Assembly (NCBI GenBank): GCA_963277665.1
Contig: OY728122.1
Coordinates: 2,124,450,024-2,124,514,023, forward strand
Direction: 5' to 3'
Source of the DNA: Viscum album
Lineage: Eukaryota > Streptophyta > Magnoliopsida > Santalales > Viscaceae
Length of the DNA: 64,000 nt
Within the stretch, counting starts at the first letter, position 1. Each line of letters opens with the position of its first letter. The notes under the pieces were generated by a model. The model did not search any database, had not been told where the DNA came from, and saw nothing but the letters and a program-made list of their open reading frames with translations. This document shows positions 12,293-25,884 of this stretch, one piece after another. Both the position numbers and the translations under genes were made by a program.

Positions 12293-12305
12293 TGGTATTA
12301 TAGCA
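12293..12305 (+). other. Primer binding site of G1 (tRNA-Met type, decayed)
   Basis: TGGTATTATAGCA, four bases after the LTR end, is a mutated form of TGGTATCAGAGCA, the standard complement of initiator tRNA-Met in plant LTR elements. It fixes the plus orientation of G1. Confidence 0.7.
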
Positions 12306-14100
12306 GTTATTTTCTATGGTATTACTATTTAGGATGGTAGATATGAGATTAGGATGTGTCGGGCCATGACAATGAGTTCATTTTTGAGAGTATCTTCCCA
12401 TGTATGAGGGAAAACCCTAGTGTCTAGGGTGGGAAATTGTTGTTTTTAACACGTGTTATTACAGTTGAATGGTATTTCACCATTGGGTGATGCATTTGTT
12501 GTGTGATGTGACTATCTCATGATATTTTGATCATGGCTAGAATAACATGTGGTTGTGCACTCATGCATCATTTTAGGCACCTAAGATATATGCGACATAC
12601 ATTATGGTAGGCACACATGGGATGGGTGTGTGGGGAATAAAGAGTATAATGGATCTCAATTCCTTGAAAATATAGAATAAATGGTGTCTAATAAAGATGA
12701 TGAAAATGGTTAAATAAAATAATATTAAAGAATGATGTATAATGAAAGGGTGTAAATGAGTTAAAGTGTTGGTTGTAACAAGTTTTGAAATGGGGAATAT
12801 GCTTGAGTGGAAAATGTTTGTGTTTTATAAAGTGGAAACGATTTTGAAAAAAGGTGTCTAATGAAATAATTATGACCATGTATGTTGGTTTACTCCAAGT
12901 TATCCATGACCCATGGTATGGATGGTCGGGGGGTAGTGTTCAAGATGTGATGTGTTCTGATGGGATAGTGCATGTGAAATGGGATGGTTATGGCTAGTGA
13001 ATATCCTAATTTTATATAAATTATGGAACTTTATGTTATGTGTATTAAGAATCATTGTTGGAATTATAGAGAAATGCCATCACGATGACATGTGTCGATT
13101 GGGATATAAGGGGATATCACTAAAAACTCTCCCCTAAAAGTAGAGAAAGAGCCCCCGATGGACCAGTTATATAGAGGAGAGAAGAAATTTTAGGATAAAT
13201 TCACCCGTTTTATGCAGATAATGGAATGATACCTAGGGTGGGTTGTGCCAAGAATGTTTGAGCTGACTTGATAGTTTCAAGTGAAACGCCCTTTGAAATT
13301 TACCAAAGAGGGCGGGCTTGAGGCAACTGAGTTCTGGATAGAGTCCATCCAGATGATTGTTGATCAATTAGAGACTTTAACTAATAAGAGTTCACACTAG
13401 TAGATTTCATGCTATTTGGGAAATAAAATCATTGGTGTGACATCTTGGTTCATATGGACTAGGTAGAGGGGATGTTATGGAAGGGTTTCCAGGAAATATC
13501 TCTGGGGTATTACTATCTGGAGATCCTAATATAGGAAAAGGATATAGAGTTTATGAGGTTTAACTAGGAACTATATTGGTGATGAATTATGTAGGTGGTT
13601 TCATGGACTTGTTGTGTGTCCTTCCCTCTTTGGCGGGAGATAAGGAAGCTATGGTGCAACATTTCCATGATAGAATTTGACATGAGATCAAGCCTTAGAT
13701 GAATATATTTCATCTATAGGGATTTTCAAAAGTGATAGATCTGGTCCTTATCTCAAAGGTAACTATTAGGGAGGATTTAGGTAATGGATGTGTAGTTTCA
13801 TTAGGTAGATCTTGGGGTACAACTTCCAAGTGTAAGAAGTGCCACTTTAAGAGAATCCACCAGGGAAGTGGTAGAAAGGGTAGTCAAAAAAGGGATCGAT
13901 TTTCTCTAGGAAGTGGCCAAGTATTTTTTTATCAGTGTGGTAGACCAGGACATGTGAAAAGTCAGTGATCCTAGCCACCAATTGTGTTTCAGGCATGTAG
14001 AAGGTTGGGAAAAGTGCAGAGATTCTATAGGAACCCTCGATAGCAAGACACGAAGGAAGTATTGAGCCAGATGCCGAGTATAGGAAGGAGGTCATTTAAC
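12306..14100 (+). pseudogene. G1 gag region with decayed zinc knuckle
   Basis: No long frame survives. The identification rests on position between the primer binding site and protease, and on the readable nucleocapsid motif at about 13918-13970: FFYQCGRPGHVKSQ. In this CCHC knuckle the second cysteine and the histidine remain, the first cysteine is replaced by phenylalanine, and the last falls on a TGA stop. A basic stretch (GRKGSQKRDR) precedes it, as usual for nucleocapsid. Upstream, 12300-13000 is featureless. Confidence 0.6.
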
Positions 14101-14279
14101 ACGTATTAGAAATGTTATTGGAGTTATACTAATTGTACTAGTCCAGGTAGTGGATGCAGTAATATGTGGTGGGAGTATCAATATCAGCAGGGTAGTGTAA
14201 TGCTAGGATCTTAGATCGGAGGCTTGGGTAGAGGGGCAAGCTAGCTTCATGTAGTTCAGTCTACATAGATAGGTGTCGA

Positions 14280-17200
14280 AGCTGGACCATCGACTATTTT
14301 AGGTATCATTCTAGTGGAGTCTACTCTTTCTAGCACTTTATTTAATATAGGTGCCCAAAACTCTTTCTTTTCTACACAACTTAAGGTTGTGTTTGGTGTA
14401 TATGTAGACCTTATTTGTGGAGTTAGGTTTATTGATAAACCGTTAGGGGTGCAAGTAGAAAACATTAGGAAATGTAAGTGGTGTGAATTAGAGATTGGTG
14501 GATACCACCTTTTGAGGGACTTGTTCATTCTTGTGATATAGGGTTTTGATCTGATTTTGTCCACGTTTTAGTTATCATTATAAAAGGATGATACTTAGTT
14601 TTACCATCATAGGGTAATGTTCACATCACTCGAGGGAGATACCTTTTCCATCGTGGTGAATGGAATGTTTCGGGAAGGCCATGTTGGGACAGTTTTTCAG
14701 TCATTGGCTAATATCACAGTCTAATTAGAGAGTCTTATGCTTGGTGATGAGGGATAAGAACAACTTGTCTTTACTCGGTCGGTGGATTGGATCAAGGATG
14801 TGTTTCCTGAGGAATTCTTAGGGATGACGCTTGAGAGATATGTTGAGTTCACAATAGAGTTTATACTGGGAGCAGAACTAGTTTCCATTCATCCATATAG
14901 AATGGTACCAAAAAAATTCCAGGATCTTAAAAATCAATTTTAGGAGTTATAGAATAAAGGTATATTTATCATTGTATGTCACCATGGGGATCACCAATGT
15001 TGTTTTCCAAGAAGGCTGATAGATATTCATGATTATGTGTCGATTATAGAAAGTTTAATCTGATAAAGGCCAAGAGCTGATACCCTCTTCGTTAATTCAA
15101 TGATCTTTTTGACTAGATGAGGGGTACTTTTGTGTTTTATAATATTGATCTGAGGTCATGGTATCATCACCTAAGGGTTAGGCCTTACGATGTACTAAAG
15201 ACTGCCTTTAAGAGTATTTATGAGTTGTATGTGTTTGTAGTTTTACTGTTCAGGCTGACCAATGTGCTGGTAGTGTTCATGGCTCAGATGAAATGAATAT
15301 TTTACCCTTATCTGAATCAATTTTTACTTGTTTTTGTTGATGATATATAGATTTAATCTAGAACTCATGAATATCCTTCCAAAGATATTAACATCATCTT
15401 GAGTACCCTAAGAGAGAGTAATCTATACTCCAAGCTATCAAACTGTCATTTTTGTATTGATAAAGTGAATTTCCTTGGTTACATAATCTCAGGGGAATGT
15501 TTTTACGTGGACTTAGAGAAAGTGTAGGTAGTGGTATCTTGGGAGTAGCCCAGGAATGTTTCTAATGTTTAGAGTTTTCTAGGATTATCTTGTTATTATC
15601 AAAGGTTTATAAAATATTTCTCCCATTTAAAGAAACTACTTTATTGTTTTTACAAGAACAACATCAAGTTTGATTGGTCAGGTGCATGTGAGAATGATTT
15701 CCAAGAGTTGAATAAGTGGTTGAAAACCATGCCAATTCTGATCTCACCTGAGCCAAGTAAGTAGTATACCTTGTTTTTTGATGCATCTGGTGCTAGAATT
15801 GGGGCGGTATTGATGCAAGATAATCAAGTAGTGGCTTATGGTTCATGAAATTCGAGGCATCATGAAAAGAACTACCCCACTCATGATCTTGAGTTAGCCA
15901 TGATAGTTTACGCATTGAAGTGCTGGTGGCACTACTTGTTGGGAGAACAATTTATAGTGTATATCAATCATAAAATCTTGAATTACATTTTATCTTAGTG
16001 TGATTTGAATATTTAGCAACGAAAATGGGTTTTGTACATGCAGTCTTTTGACTTTGAGTTAGTTTACAAACCAAGAAATGGGAATAACATTTTAGATTGT
16101 TTGAGTCGTAAGACTCAAAATCAAGTAGTTAGAGAATCCAGTTCTGAGTGGTGGATAACAACATTGTTTTCTGAGATACATCTGGAGGTGCAGGATGGGC
16201 TGTGGAAAGGGACCCTTGCATCCTTGTCAGTTGATTCTACACTTTTGAGATGGATCAAAGATAAAAAACTTAAGGATCTAGAATTTTTATCTACAAAGGA
16301 AAGTCCTAAAGGTGGGGAGTAACCTTCTAGATGTGCTATTGGTGGTGATGGGATCCTTTATGTCTTTGGTTGTGTAGTTGTTCCAGAATGTATGCGATAA
16401 GAGTTAATGTGAGAGTTTCATGCATCTAAGTGGGTGGTGAAGCTTAGTTTGAATAAAATGTATCGTGATCTCCATAGGGATTTTTGGTGGCTTAGAATAA
16501 AGAAGATGGTTGCTGGTTTCATGGTGTGATGCCTTACTTGTCGACAGGTGAAGGCTGCCCATCAGTGACCAGGAGGTTTATTGCAGCCATTACACATTCC
16601 CGAGTGGAAATGGGATGATGTGATGATGGAATTATTTGTGGAACTTTTGAGGACAACTTAGAAGAATGATGAAATTTGGGTAGTTGTGGATTGGTTGAAT
16701 ATATTGGATCACATCAAGATGATTTGAGAGACTTTTACTATAGATTAGTTGGGTGAGATGGATGTTAAGGAGATAGTACAGCTACACGGGGTTCCATATA
16801 CTATAGTTTCATATCGGGACCCGTGTTTTACATCGTGCTTCTGGTAGGGATTATAGAAGGAACTTGGTACCTAAATGTTTTTGAGTATGGATTTCCACCC
16901 ACAGATAGAAGGGAAGTCAGAGCATATTATTTAGGTATTGGGGGATATGTTGATGGCTTGTGTCTTGGATTTTGGTGGGTCATGAGCGAAACAATTCCCA
17001 TTTGTTGAATTTGTCTATAACATTATTTTCCAGGATATGGTTTATATGGAACCATTTGAGTAACTCTATGGTAGACTATGTGGATATATATTATGTTGTT
17101 TAGAGGATGGGGAATTAGATTTTTTGGGACCAAGACTCATGCATGAGACATCCTAAAAATTTAAATTGATTCATAAGTGTATGAAAAGGGCTCATAGTAG

Positions 17201-17370
17201 GTAGAATTCATATACAAATCGACATTATAACCCTCTTGAGTTTGGAGTGGGTGATTGGGTGTTCTTTCAAGTGTTTCTATGGTTGGTTCACCATCAGATT
17301 CAGAAAAAAGGAAAGTTGGAACCCAGGTATGTGGGGCTGTTTGAGATTTTGGAGAGGATCGGGCTGGTGG
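14280..17370 (+). pseudogene. G1 pol: protease, reverse transcriptase, RNase H, integrase (chromovirus, Tekay/Del-like)
   Basis: Domains run in Ty3/gypsy order. The aspartic protease is at about 14310-14460 (LFNIGAQNSFFS stands for LFDSGASHSFIS, so the catalytic Asp is lost). RT spans about 14770-15620; its late part is clear (KVNFLGYIIS at 15465). RNase H is well kept at 15775-16110: FFDASGARIGAVLMQ, THDLELAMIVYALKCWWHYL and FELVYKPRNGNNILDCLSR. The integrase zinc region and core follow at 16410-17100 ([38 protein letters not shown]). The C-terminal part (GDWVFFQV, PRYVGLFEILERIG) breaks off at 17370, where an antisense LTR-like insert begins; the reading resumes at 19011. Many stops and frameshifts are present. 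RNase H is better preserved than the rest. Confidence 0.9.
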
Positions 17371-19006
17371 TGTAACAAACCGACCTGGGTTACCCTTAAA
17401 CCCAACACCCAACTTGATCCATCACATACTCGAAGGGCATTCCTGATCCCCACGGGCTAGAGACAAGCACCCGAGCATCAAACTACAAAATGGAGGGAAT
17501 GATTTTCCCCAAACTTAACAACCACATGGAATAAATATATATATTGAATAAAATAAAAAGTATAAGACTAAAAAATTTATATTCCATAACTGTAAGAAAG
17601 ACAAAAAAATAGAACAACTGTAACAATAGATATAACTCTAAAAGACAAGTCCAAATGAAAGGGACTACAACCAAAAACTACTCCTAGAAATGGAATAGAC
17701 AAACCCCCACCACATCACCACCAACTACCCATCCCAGCTAACATGAACCTCAATTCCTCATGGTGGAACCTTTCCTTTCCCATCACAAGAATAAAAACAA
17801 AGGTCGACACACCACCGAAGAGGTGCACAGGGTGTGAGATAATAGGATTAGTAGGATCCCACCCAGGTATTACATAATAATTCTCTGCATAAAAAATCAT
17901 GTATTCTCATTTTAAAATAAAACATGGAATGACATGTAGTAAAGAAGTTTTATATAAAATAGGGTAAACATTTCCCTTTTCCACAGTTATAAACAAAATA
18001 AGGTATATCAGTTTCAACGAAAATTTTCTATATCATTTTTCATAAGCATAAACATGCATAACAAGGCTAACTCATAAACCCAAGAATTATAAAATAGTTT
18101 GTATAGAAAAACAAGAAGGTTTATTATCATAGGCTAGGGATAAAACCACCTACCTCAAAGCTCGGGTTGCACATGCCTGTAATAGAATCCACCAACAAAG
18201 AAAATATAATAAAGAAGAAGAAGGACCAAGAATAAAACCTACATAAATATTGATCAAAATATAAAAACAAGAGGTGGGTGGAAGAGAAGAAACTATCGTA
18301 CCTTGAGGATTAATTCCCACCACACCAAGACCAATGAATGAAAGGGCCTCTGAGATGATATCTCATAATGGATCTAGAAGAAACCAAGGAGAAACATCCA
18401 ACTTATATCAATAGATCTGATAACACAAAGCTAGGGAACTACCATGATCAATCACAATGAAGGATGGGAAATAACACCTACCCAGAGAGACGCACCATTG
18501 ACACAATGAATATCCAAAGCTGATTTGATCGATCTGGAAGGGGTGGAAGCTTTGAAAATCACCTAGGATCCGCCTATGGTCGAGAGCAACGTAGTCTGGG
18601 AAGAAAGGGCCGAGAAAAATTTCCAAATACATGACTTTAATATGGGAATGGGTTGAGTCATGATGTGTAGTCCCTTTTCATGTCGTGTAGGCCACACTGG
18701 ATAAATACGATGAAAAACCCATCGCCTCGGGTTAAAAATTTGATATTTAAACCCTACCTGATGTGTACCACAGGTACACAACATGTACCCGATCACAATG
18801 TCATCTCCCCATTCATGACTTGTATCCAGTAACCTGTACGTGGTGTGTACCCTAGGTACATAGTGTTTACCTACTCTGTAGCCTACATTAAATCCCAAAA
18901 ACCACTTCTAAGGACTTGAACCAAAAGGGAACTTAGAGAGAGGGAAAAACTTACCCGATTAAGGTATCATGATGTTATATGTGGAATACTGATTTTCTCT
19001 TCCACA
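17371..19006 (-). mobile_element. Antisense gypsy LTR (solo LTR-like) inserted in G1 integrase
   Basis: It interrupts the G1 polyprotein between ERIG and NVFNVSKL. On the minus strand it starts TGTGGAAGAG and ends GGTTTGTTACA. It repeats the layout of the window's gypsy LTRs: TTTGAGGTAGGTGG (complement at 18145-18158), then CTCACACCCTGTGCACC, then CTAGCCCGTGGGGA near its end, which parallels CTAGCCCATGGGGA in the G3 LTR (53644). No internal coding region is present, so it looks like a solo LTR. I found no clean 5-bp duplication at the edges, and a few G1 codons seem lost. The exact ends are therefore provisional. Confidence 0.7.
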
Positions 19007-19010
19007 ATAG

Positions 19011-19280
19011 TATAGCGGTGTGAAAAATGTTTTTAATGTTTCAAAACTTCAAAAGTATCATCCTGACCCATTTCATGTGTTTGATGTTGAGGATGTTGAA
19101 CTTGAGGCTGATGCATCCTTTGAGGAGCTCCCAGTTTGTATTGTGGATAGTGGTGAGTAAATTTTCTAAGGTAAGATCATGCCCTTGGTTAGAGTCCTAT
19201 GGTAGCATGGAAATATTCAAGAAGAAACTTGGGAAATGGTTTTAGATATACAAGCATAGTTGCCAAATATATTTTCTTCG
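19011..19280 (+). pseudogene. G1 pol C-terminus (integrase tail with chromodomain-like segment)
   Basis: Continuation of the G1 polyprotein after the antisense LTR-like insert. The reading SGVKNVFNVSKLQKYHPDP matches the conserved VHNVFHVSMLRKYxPDP block. It is followed by DVEDVELEADASFEELPVCI and PLVRVLWQHGNIQEETWEM, the segment containing the chromodomain-like tail of Tekay/Del elements. Two stops lie within. The polypurine-like TTAAGAGG is just before the 3' LTR. Confidence 0.85.
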
Positions 19281-19339
19281 GAAGCTCAATAATGCCTGGG
19301 AGTGCGATATGAGGATGATCCATTATATGGTTAAGAGGT

Positions 19340-21685
19340 TGTAAGATACTAGACTTTATGGAAGTTTTTACTTGTTTATATTTTTCTTTAAATACATTAA
19401 TTTTGGTTAATTAAATGTTTTTAGGGTGTATGAGGAGGTTTGGGGTTGTTTCGGCTGTTCGGGACACGAAAGGAAGGGAAATCGGGCCATTCTGGGCATG
19501 TTGCATAGTTAGCGCATAGTTAGTGAAAACCATTTGAAGGTGAAGTAAAAACCATGAAACAATGGATAGAGGAATTTTTCATGGTTGGTACATGGTTTGG
19601 AAATTTTTTTGGGACTTTCTTGGTAACTGTGTGGCTTAACCCCTATAGAGAAGAAGTTAGCGCATGGTTGGTGCATGGTTTAATAAACTGTGTGGCCAAA
19701 CCATTTCCCCCCTCTAAAAGTGTGAATTTTTGAACCCACCCCATCAATATTTTAAGTGTTTCACCGGATTTATTCCTTATTTATTCTCTTCACATCTCTT
19801 GTGATGAACCTAGATGACCCAAGATTCCAAGGGATCATTCTCCTTCGATTGTGGGATACTTGAAGCCCCGTTGGGTGAAGATCAAACTCAGGGTAAGTAT
19901 AATGCTCCCCATTGCTTCTATTTTCGGGATTATGGATTATAGCTTTGGATATATCCTTCCAAATCCATAAAAAACTATTTTTTTTGATGCATTATAGGTT
20001 AGGGATTCAAGGGGTTCTTGAATCCAGATCTAAGGCTAATGTTAAGACTACATTCATCATCAGAATTGAGGTAGGTGGTCTACTTGTTATATCTCATAGT
20101 TTTGTTATAAATTTTTTCATTTGTGGTTGTGATATTTCTTCTCTATTGATGTGTGTTTGTTTAATTGAGTAATAATTGAAGAAGTTATTAGCTAAGTGAT
20201 GAATTAAACCCCTCATGATTCCCGTGGGATGCATTGAGGTTGGTCAGATGGATTTAGGGCCACCCTTGGGGTGCACAAACATTCCCAATATTGGAAAATG
20301 GTAAAGTTAAGCCTATAGTTTCTTGTGTAGAAATAGATCTCATGATAAATGTGTCAAATATATTAGTTGGTTTATAGTGGGGACTAATGGTAGAAGTGTC
20401 TAGTGATTGGATTTTTCATAAGGTATTTTTTTGGGAAAATGTGAAAAGGGATAAATGGAATAACTTTATTGTGCTAAATGACTTGTGGTTTGTAATTGAA
20501 ATGTGTAAGGGGATAGTTCTTGTAAATTGATTAATTATGTTAAATAGTTTAATGTAAAAGAATTTTTTATTATGGTTAATGAGAAAAGATAAGAAAATGG
20601 GAGATGAGTTAAATAGGATATGCCAAGTAAATGGTAATTGTACTAATGGGTTAAGGATTGATGGTGATTTATATGTTAAATGAATTTTGAATTGAAAATG
20701 TTATATGCTTTTTTATGATTGGATTGTGATATGGTATATGTGGTCAAATGACAAGTAATCACATGAAAATGTCTTGGTGGTGTGGGATAAAGGATTGGGG
20801 CTCCACCCATGAGTCGGATTGGACTGATGCTCTAAACCCAATCATAGAATGCATGAGTTAGGGTGTTGGATTGATGATGTCAACCCTAATGTTTGAATTG
20901 GATGAAACTAACGAGATAGAAACTTTATGGTATGTGTAATGTAAATGATTGTGAAATGTTTTTTCATAGTAATATAGGGAACTTTCATTATTCCTTATGG
21001 TTGATAATTGATTCACTTGGGATATTTTTAAATAATGTAAATACATAATCCATGAAACAAATGATTAAATCAGCTAAAGTAAATATTATTAACTAATGAA
21101 TTTAGAGTTTTAATTTATTTTCCTTTTTATTTATCTAGTAATTTCATGCACTATATCTTTAGACTAGATATTTTGTAGAAACCATTGGTGGTGCCTTAGT
21201 GAGTTTTACTCACACCGTGCTCGGGATGTAGTTGGGTACCTAGGAAGATTTCATGGTTACAGGTCCAGAAAAGGGAAAAGGACCTATGTTGGGGAGTTGA
21301 GTTGGGTATGGGACATGCTTATATAGGGATCCAAACTTGGAGTAAGGTCCTATTTTGGGGATTCATCTATTTGTCTTTGTTTTGGGTTTCCATTCACACT
21401 TGGAACTGTTATCATGACATGACTTGTTTAATTATTTGGTTGTGGTTTATGCTTTGTTTGGGATTTGGGTATTGATGCATGATTCTAGTTTATTGGTTAT
21501 TGTTTCATTTTTTTGTATATTATTTATTGTGGTTTACTATGAAAAAGAGGGTATAATCTTCCCACATAATTTATCTGACCCTTACAACTAGTTGGAAACC
21601 TCTAGCATAAAGGGAGGCACATTTGATGTCATGTGGCGACTTGTCTTAGAACACCATTTAGTTATTTTGGGAAAGGGAAATTACA
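19340..21685 (+). mobile_element. 3' LTR of Ty3/gypsy element G1
   Basis: Starts TGTAAGATACTAG after a short purine tract and ends AATTACA, so the termini read TGTAA...TTACA. It aligns with the 5' LTR over most of its length (for example 19920-20420 with 10540-11030, and 21180-21660 with 11780-12250). Length 2346 bp against about 2400 for the 5' LTR. The base after its end is antisense copia reverse transcriptase. The upstream part contains repeated CATGGTTGGTRCATGGTTT words (19580 and 19660). Confidence 0.85.
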
Positions 21686-21687
21686 AC

Positions 21688-24600
21688 ATTAATTGATCTT
21701 ATAGGGAATTATTCACATAGATATTATAATCAAAACCTCCTATTTTAAATTTCAGGTTCTTAAGATAAGCATCCGGTTGAGAATTCCATGATTTTGGTTT
21801 CTATTTTAGATCATAAAGATACTTATTTAATTTGAAAACATTTTATTCATCATTTATAATCTGAAATAACATTGGTTGTACAATTTATACTACTTCATGA
21901 ATAACTCCATTTAAGATTTAAGTTTTGATATCCATCTGATAAACTTTGTACCCTATTTGAATTTCCATGGCTAGAATGATCCTAATCGACTCTAGTCAAG
22001 CTATTCGAGAAAAAATATCTTAAAAATCAATGCCTTAAATTTTTGTATAGCCTTTACACACAAATCATGACTTATTTTAGATCACATTTTCCATCTCATT
22101 GATTTTATTTCTTAAAATCCATTTTATTCCAATCACATTCTAATTTTTTAGTCTCTTGAAAATATCCCATGTCTAGTTTTTTTTCAATCTGATCCATTCA
22201 TTCATTCATGGACTTAACCCATGACTCATCCTTTGTGTTTTCAAATGAGGTTGGTTCTATAATTGATACGAGAGCAGAATGTACTTTATTCCTCATTCTT
22301 TTTGTTTGTGCGGGTGTGATTTAATCCTAAATGATGTTTTGTTGGCCAACTTATGATCTTCCATTTCTCGTATGAGATTATGATATAGTATCTTAAAAAA
22401 TGGTTTCCTCTTCTATTTATACTTTTAAATCATCTTTATTTTGAGAACCCTGAATTTTAGGTAATCCTTCCACACTATTTTTATTTGAATATATCCATCT
22501 TCCACTTTCTTCTTCATATTCAACCATATTAAAATATGAGATTCCCATGTTATTCATAATTTTATCCTCAGTGATCTTGACATAATTTATTTCCACAATC
22601 TTTATAAGATTATTATTGTAGAATTTATATGCTTTAATATTCGTTGATTATCCAAGGTATATTCCCTCATATATAGAATCACCATGCTTGCCTTTATTTT
22701 CTTCATTGTTTCGAATGATTTTTTTTTTCAAAAAAAAAAAAAAATACTTTATTGAGGGATTTCAACCATGTAATATCTAATATACCATATTATCCTCTTC
22801 TATAAATAGCCATATCATATTTTTAGTGTTGACCAATACTTGAACATTCTATTTTTAGTAATAATAAGAAACAGAAATCTCAATCAACATAGTTCTGGAC
22901 ATATTATTTACCTATTGTTTTTTGCATTCAATGACCCCTTTTTATTAATGTGATAACACTCAAGACACCTTATTCTTAAACCTATGTTTTTAGGTTAATT
23001 TTTAAATTAAGTGGATGTGAATTTTATTCTATTTTTAGATCATAATATCTTGATTATGTGGCTGGTTTCATTATAAACTCTCCAGAGATTGATATAGTCA
23101 ATCACTTTCCATTTTCACTGCATAAAAACACACATTACATTATAATATAATCATCAATAAAATGAATAAAGTACCTATATGTATATATTACATCCAAATT
23201 TATCGTTCCACACACACATGTGTGGAAAAAATCAAGTATATTCGATGCCCTTTGTTTACTTGGCCAATAATAATTCTGGACAATCTTTCATCGAATAAAA
23301 GCATCACATGCCTTTTCCATATCATGATTTAGATCAGAAATTTACACAATTTCCTTTATATTGGATATTTATTGCTTGATCTATTTATTATTGTGACCTA
23401 ATATTTGGAGTCATAAGTTTTTTCCTCTTCAATTGTTAATAAAGAAGTGTTTTATTGACTATCTACCTAGTATAAATTAACAATTTTCCTACAGCCTTTT
23501 GTGAGTGAATTACCTATCTTCCCTTTGATAGGTCACCCCTTCTAATTAAATGTCACTACCTATATCAAGTCATAGAGTTGACTCACACTGAGGATATTAT
23601 GATGAATTCCATCCATGTAGATTACTTCTATTTTCATTATCTCATCATTTTCTAATTCTATATTTCTACTACCTTTGATCTTTATGAAACCATCATTGCT
23701 AAATCTCACTATTCCATTAACCATTTTCCTACCATTATTCAAAAAAATTACATTTCTTATCACATGGGATGAGAATCCACTATTAAGAATCTAGGTTATA
23801 CTGTTATTTGTAGCTTTGATAGCGATTTCTACCAGGTTGTCTTTCTTAATCTTCTTCTTTTCCTTAATAAGATACTTGATTGAGTGGAGGAAAGATACAT
23901 CCTTTCCAATATCTCTTCAACATGCCTATTTGAATTATAATCAAATAATTCTTTTAGAAGTGAATACATATTTTCAAGGGAAATTCTACTTAGTTGGAAA
24001 ATATTGTGTTGTCTCATAGTTTTGCAGTCATTGTTTCGTCTTTCATCTATCCATAATGAATAGGTTTATGGGAAAAGTTAGAATAGTGAAAACAATATCC
24101 ATAGAAATTATTTCTTTTATATGATGAAGGATATGATCTCATTATAATTTTTTGACTTCCTGGTGCTTCCCCACCTATATTTCTTATCTTATCTTCATAA
24201 TAAGACTTGGTATGGACTAAAGAGCCACATAATAGATATTTTATAAGTGGAAATATCTTATTACTTACATTCCTCCACATGTCCCCTTATTTTGTATAGG
24301 TATTTGATTGAAGATACTCTTTAGATAATTGAGAATTATTTTCATATCTCTTATCTATTTGGTTCAAAGATGTCTCTATTAGGATATCATGTGCCTTTGT
24401 GACATGTTTAATTTTATTCTTTCATTTTCTATGTATCATCATGTTTCCATCATTTTATGTTTCTGTATCACATCCAATTCAAAATTTTCCCATAAATTTA
24501 TATCTTTGATCACACAAGGAACCATATACTCCTTAAAAACAATGTTTAAATCTTTCCAACAACTATGTATCTAAAAACCTTCAAATCATTAATTTCTTCT

Positions 24601-25880
24601 TCATTTCCCTTTATTTTGATTCAATTTTCTGTTTACACCTTAAAGAAAATATTTCTTTTACATGGTCCTCAACTATCTTAGCATTTTCCTCCATTATCAG
24701 TGTAAGTTCATTGTTGAATTTATCTCGATCTTCGATCCTAAGTTTAAACTCCAAAAACTCTTCTAGTATTTTGAGAGTTTTCAAATGTTCTTTTTCCTCT
24801 TCTTGTATTCAATCAATCTCTACTTCAATTATATCCATCATGGATCCTTCAATATAAAATTTAAAATCTGGTTCTATTTCCTCCAAAAATTCATTATTAT
24901 CTTATTCCTCTTTGTAGATGAATCTGTTTTTCGATAATTTTTTTCCTAATTTGAAGTCTACCTTTTTGGGGAACTTCCTTTGAGGCCTCTTCATGATTTT
25001 TGATTTACATTCTAAATCATTGAATCTAGTTGAGCATCGAGTAAAAATGTTCCTTACTTTACCACACTAATAACCATACAAACTAAGATATCCTTCAAAT
25101 TGAGATTTTACTATCTTGAATTCTTTGGAAAAAATAGAAATACATTCATCATCCACATCACCTCCATAATTACTATATTTTGAAATTTCATGTTTTTTCT
25201 AAGGAATTGAATGAAATTTACTTACTTAATCAGATCATTGTATCTTATGGTTTAAATCATAGTTCATAATCCAATAGACTGCATAAAAGATCATCCAGAG
25301 AAAGATTCGATATATTTCTTTCCTCAAGGGAAGAGGATTGTATAGATGTGGGAGTATTCTCAAGATTTTATTGAAAATTTCAATTCCCGTGTTTTTTCCC
25401 TAGAGTCCTCTAATAGCTCCAATAAATTTAGTAATGAGATTAAAGAATCTATCTTCATTTTCATCTGGATGCATTTTTAGATCATCTAACTGATCATAAA
25501 AAACATGAAGTTTGGACTCATTTAATTTTTATCTCCTCCGTATATATTTTCTAGTTTCTACCATGTGGAATTGACTATAGTTCATCTCATCACGTTCATA
25601 TATAATTGATCATATAGTGCAATAGTATGATCATTATGAACTTTGGAATATATATCAATAATTTTCTAGTCTTCTTCTAGCATAAAAAGACTTATCAAAT
25701 CAGCAACCTAAATCCCTTGAACTGTGGCATAGAAAAATTTTAACTCAATAGATCGTAGATGAGATCTCATTTTATACTTACAAATCTAAGTTACTTTCTT
25801 AAAAAAGGGTAAATCCCCTAACATTAACTGATTTTTCTATCAAAACAAAAACAGATGAAAAATTTAACACCTATAACTTG
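21688..25880 (-). pseudogene. Ty1/copia gag-pol remnant, SIRE-like, minus strand
   Basis: Read from right to left. The gag region occupies about 25850-24050, with a zinc knuckle at 24047-24118 (FYGYCFHYSNFSHKPIHY; typical FNGYCxxCxGFGHKAxxC). A protease/pre-integrase block follows at 23763-23560 (GSRNIELENDEIMKIEVIYM then HHNILSVSQL). Integrase end is at 22700-22450 (SIYEGIYLG, STNIKAYKFYN). RT is at 22330-21690: NVIGIKWILRNK, VCKGYTKI, LESIRIILAMEIQIGYKVYQMDIK, then FKIGGFDYNIYVNNS. The reading stops at 21688, where the G1 LTR ends, so the catalytic YVDD box, RNase H and 3' LTR are missing. NVIGTKW with long gag suggests the SIRE/Maximus group. Stops are frequent. Confidence 0.85.
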
Positions 25881-25884
25881 CACA

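Noticed and set aside
18563..18898. 111-codon minus-strand frame in the antisense LTR-like insert
   Set aside because: Lies wholly in the LTR on its sense strand with no known domain; other LTR copies do not keep the frame as far as I can see.
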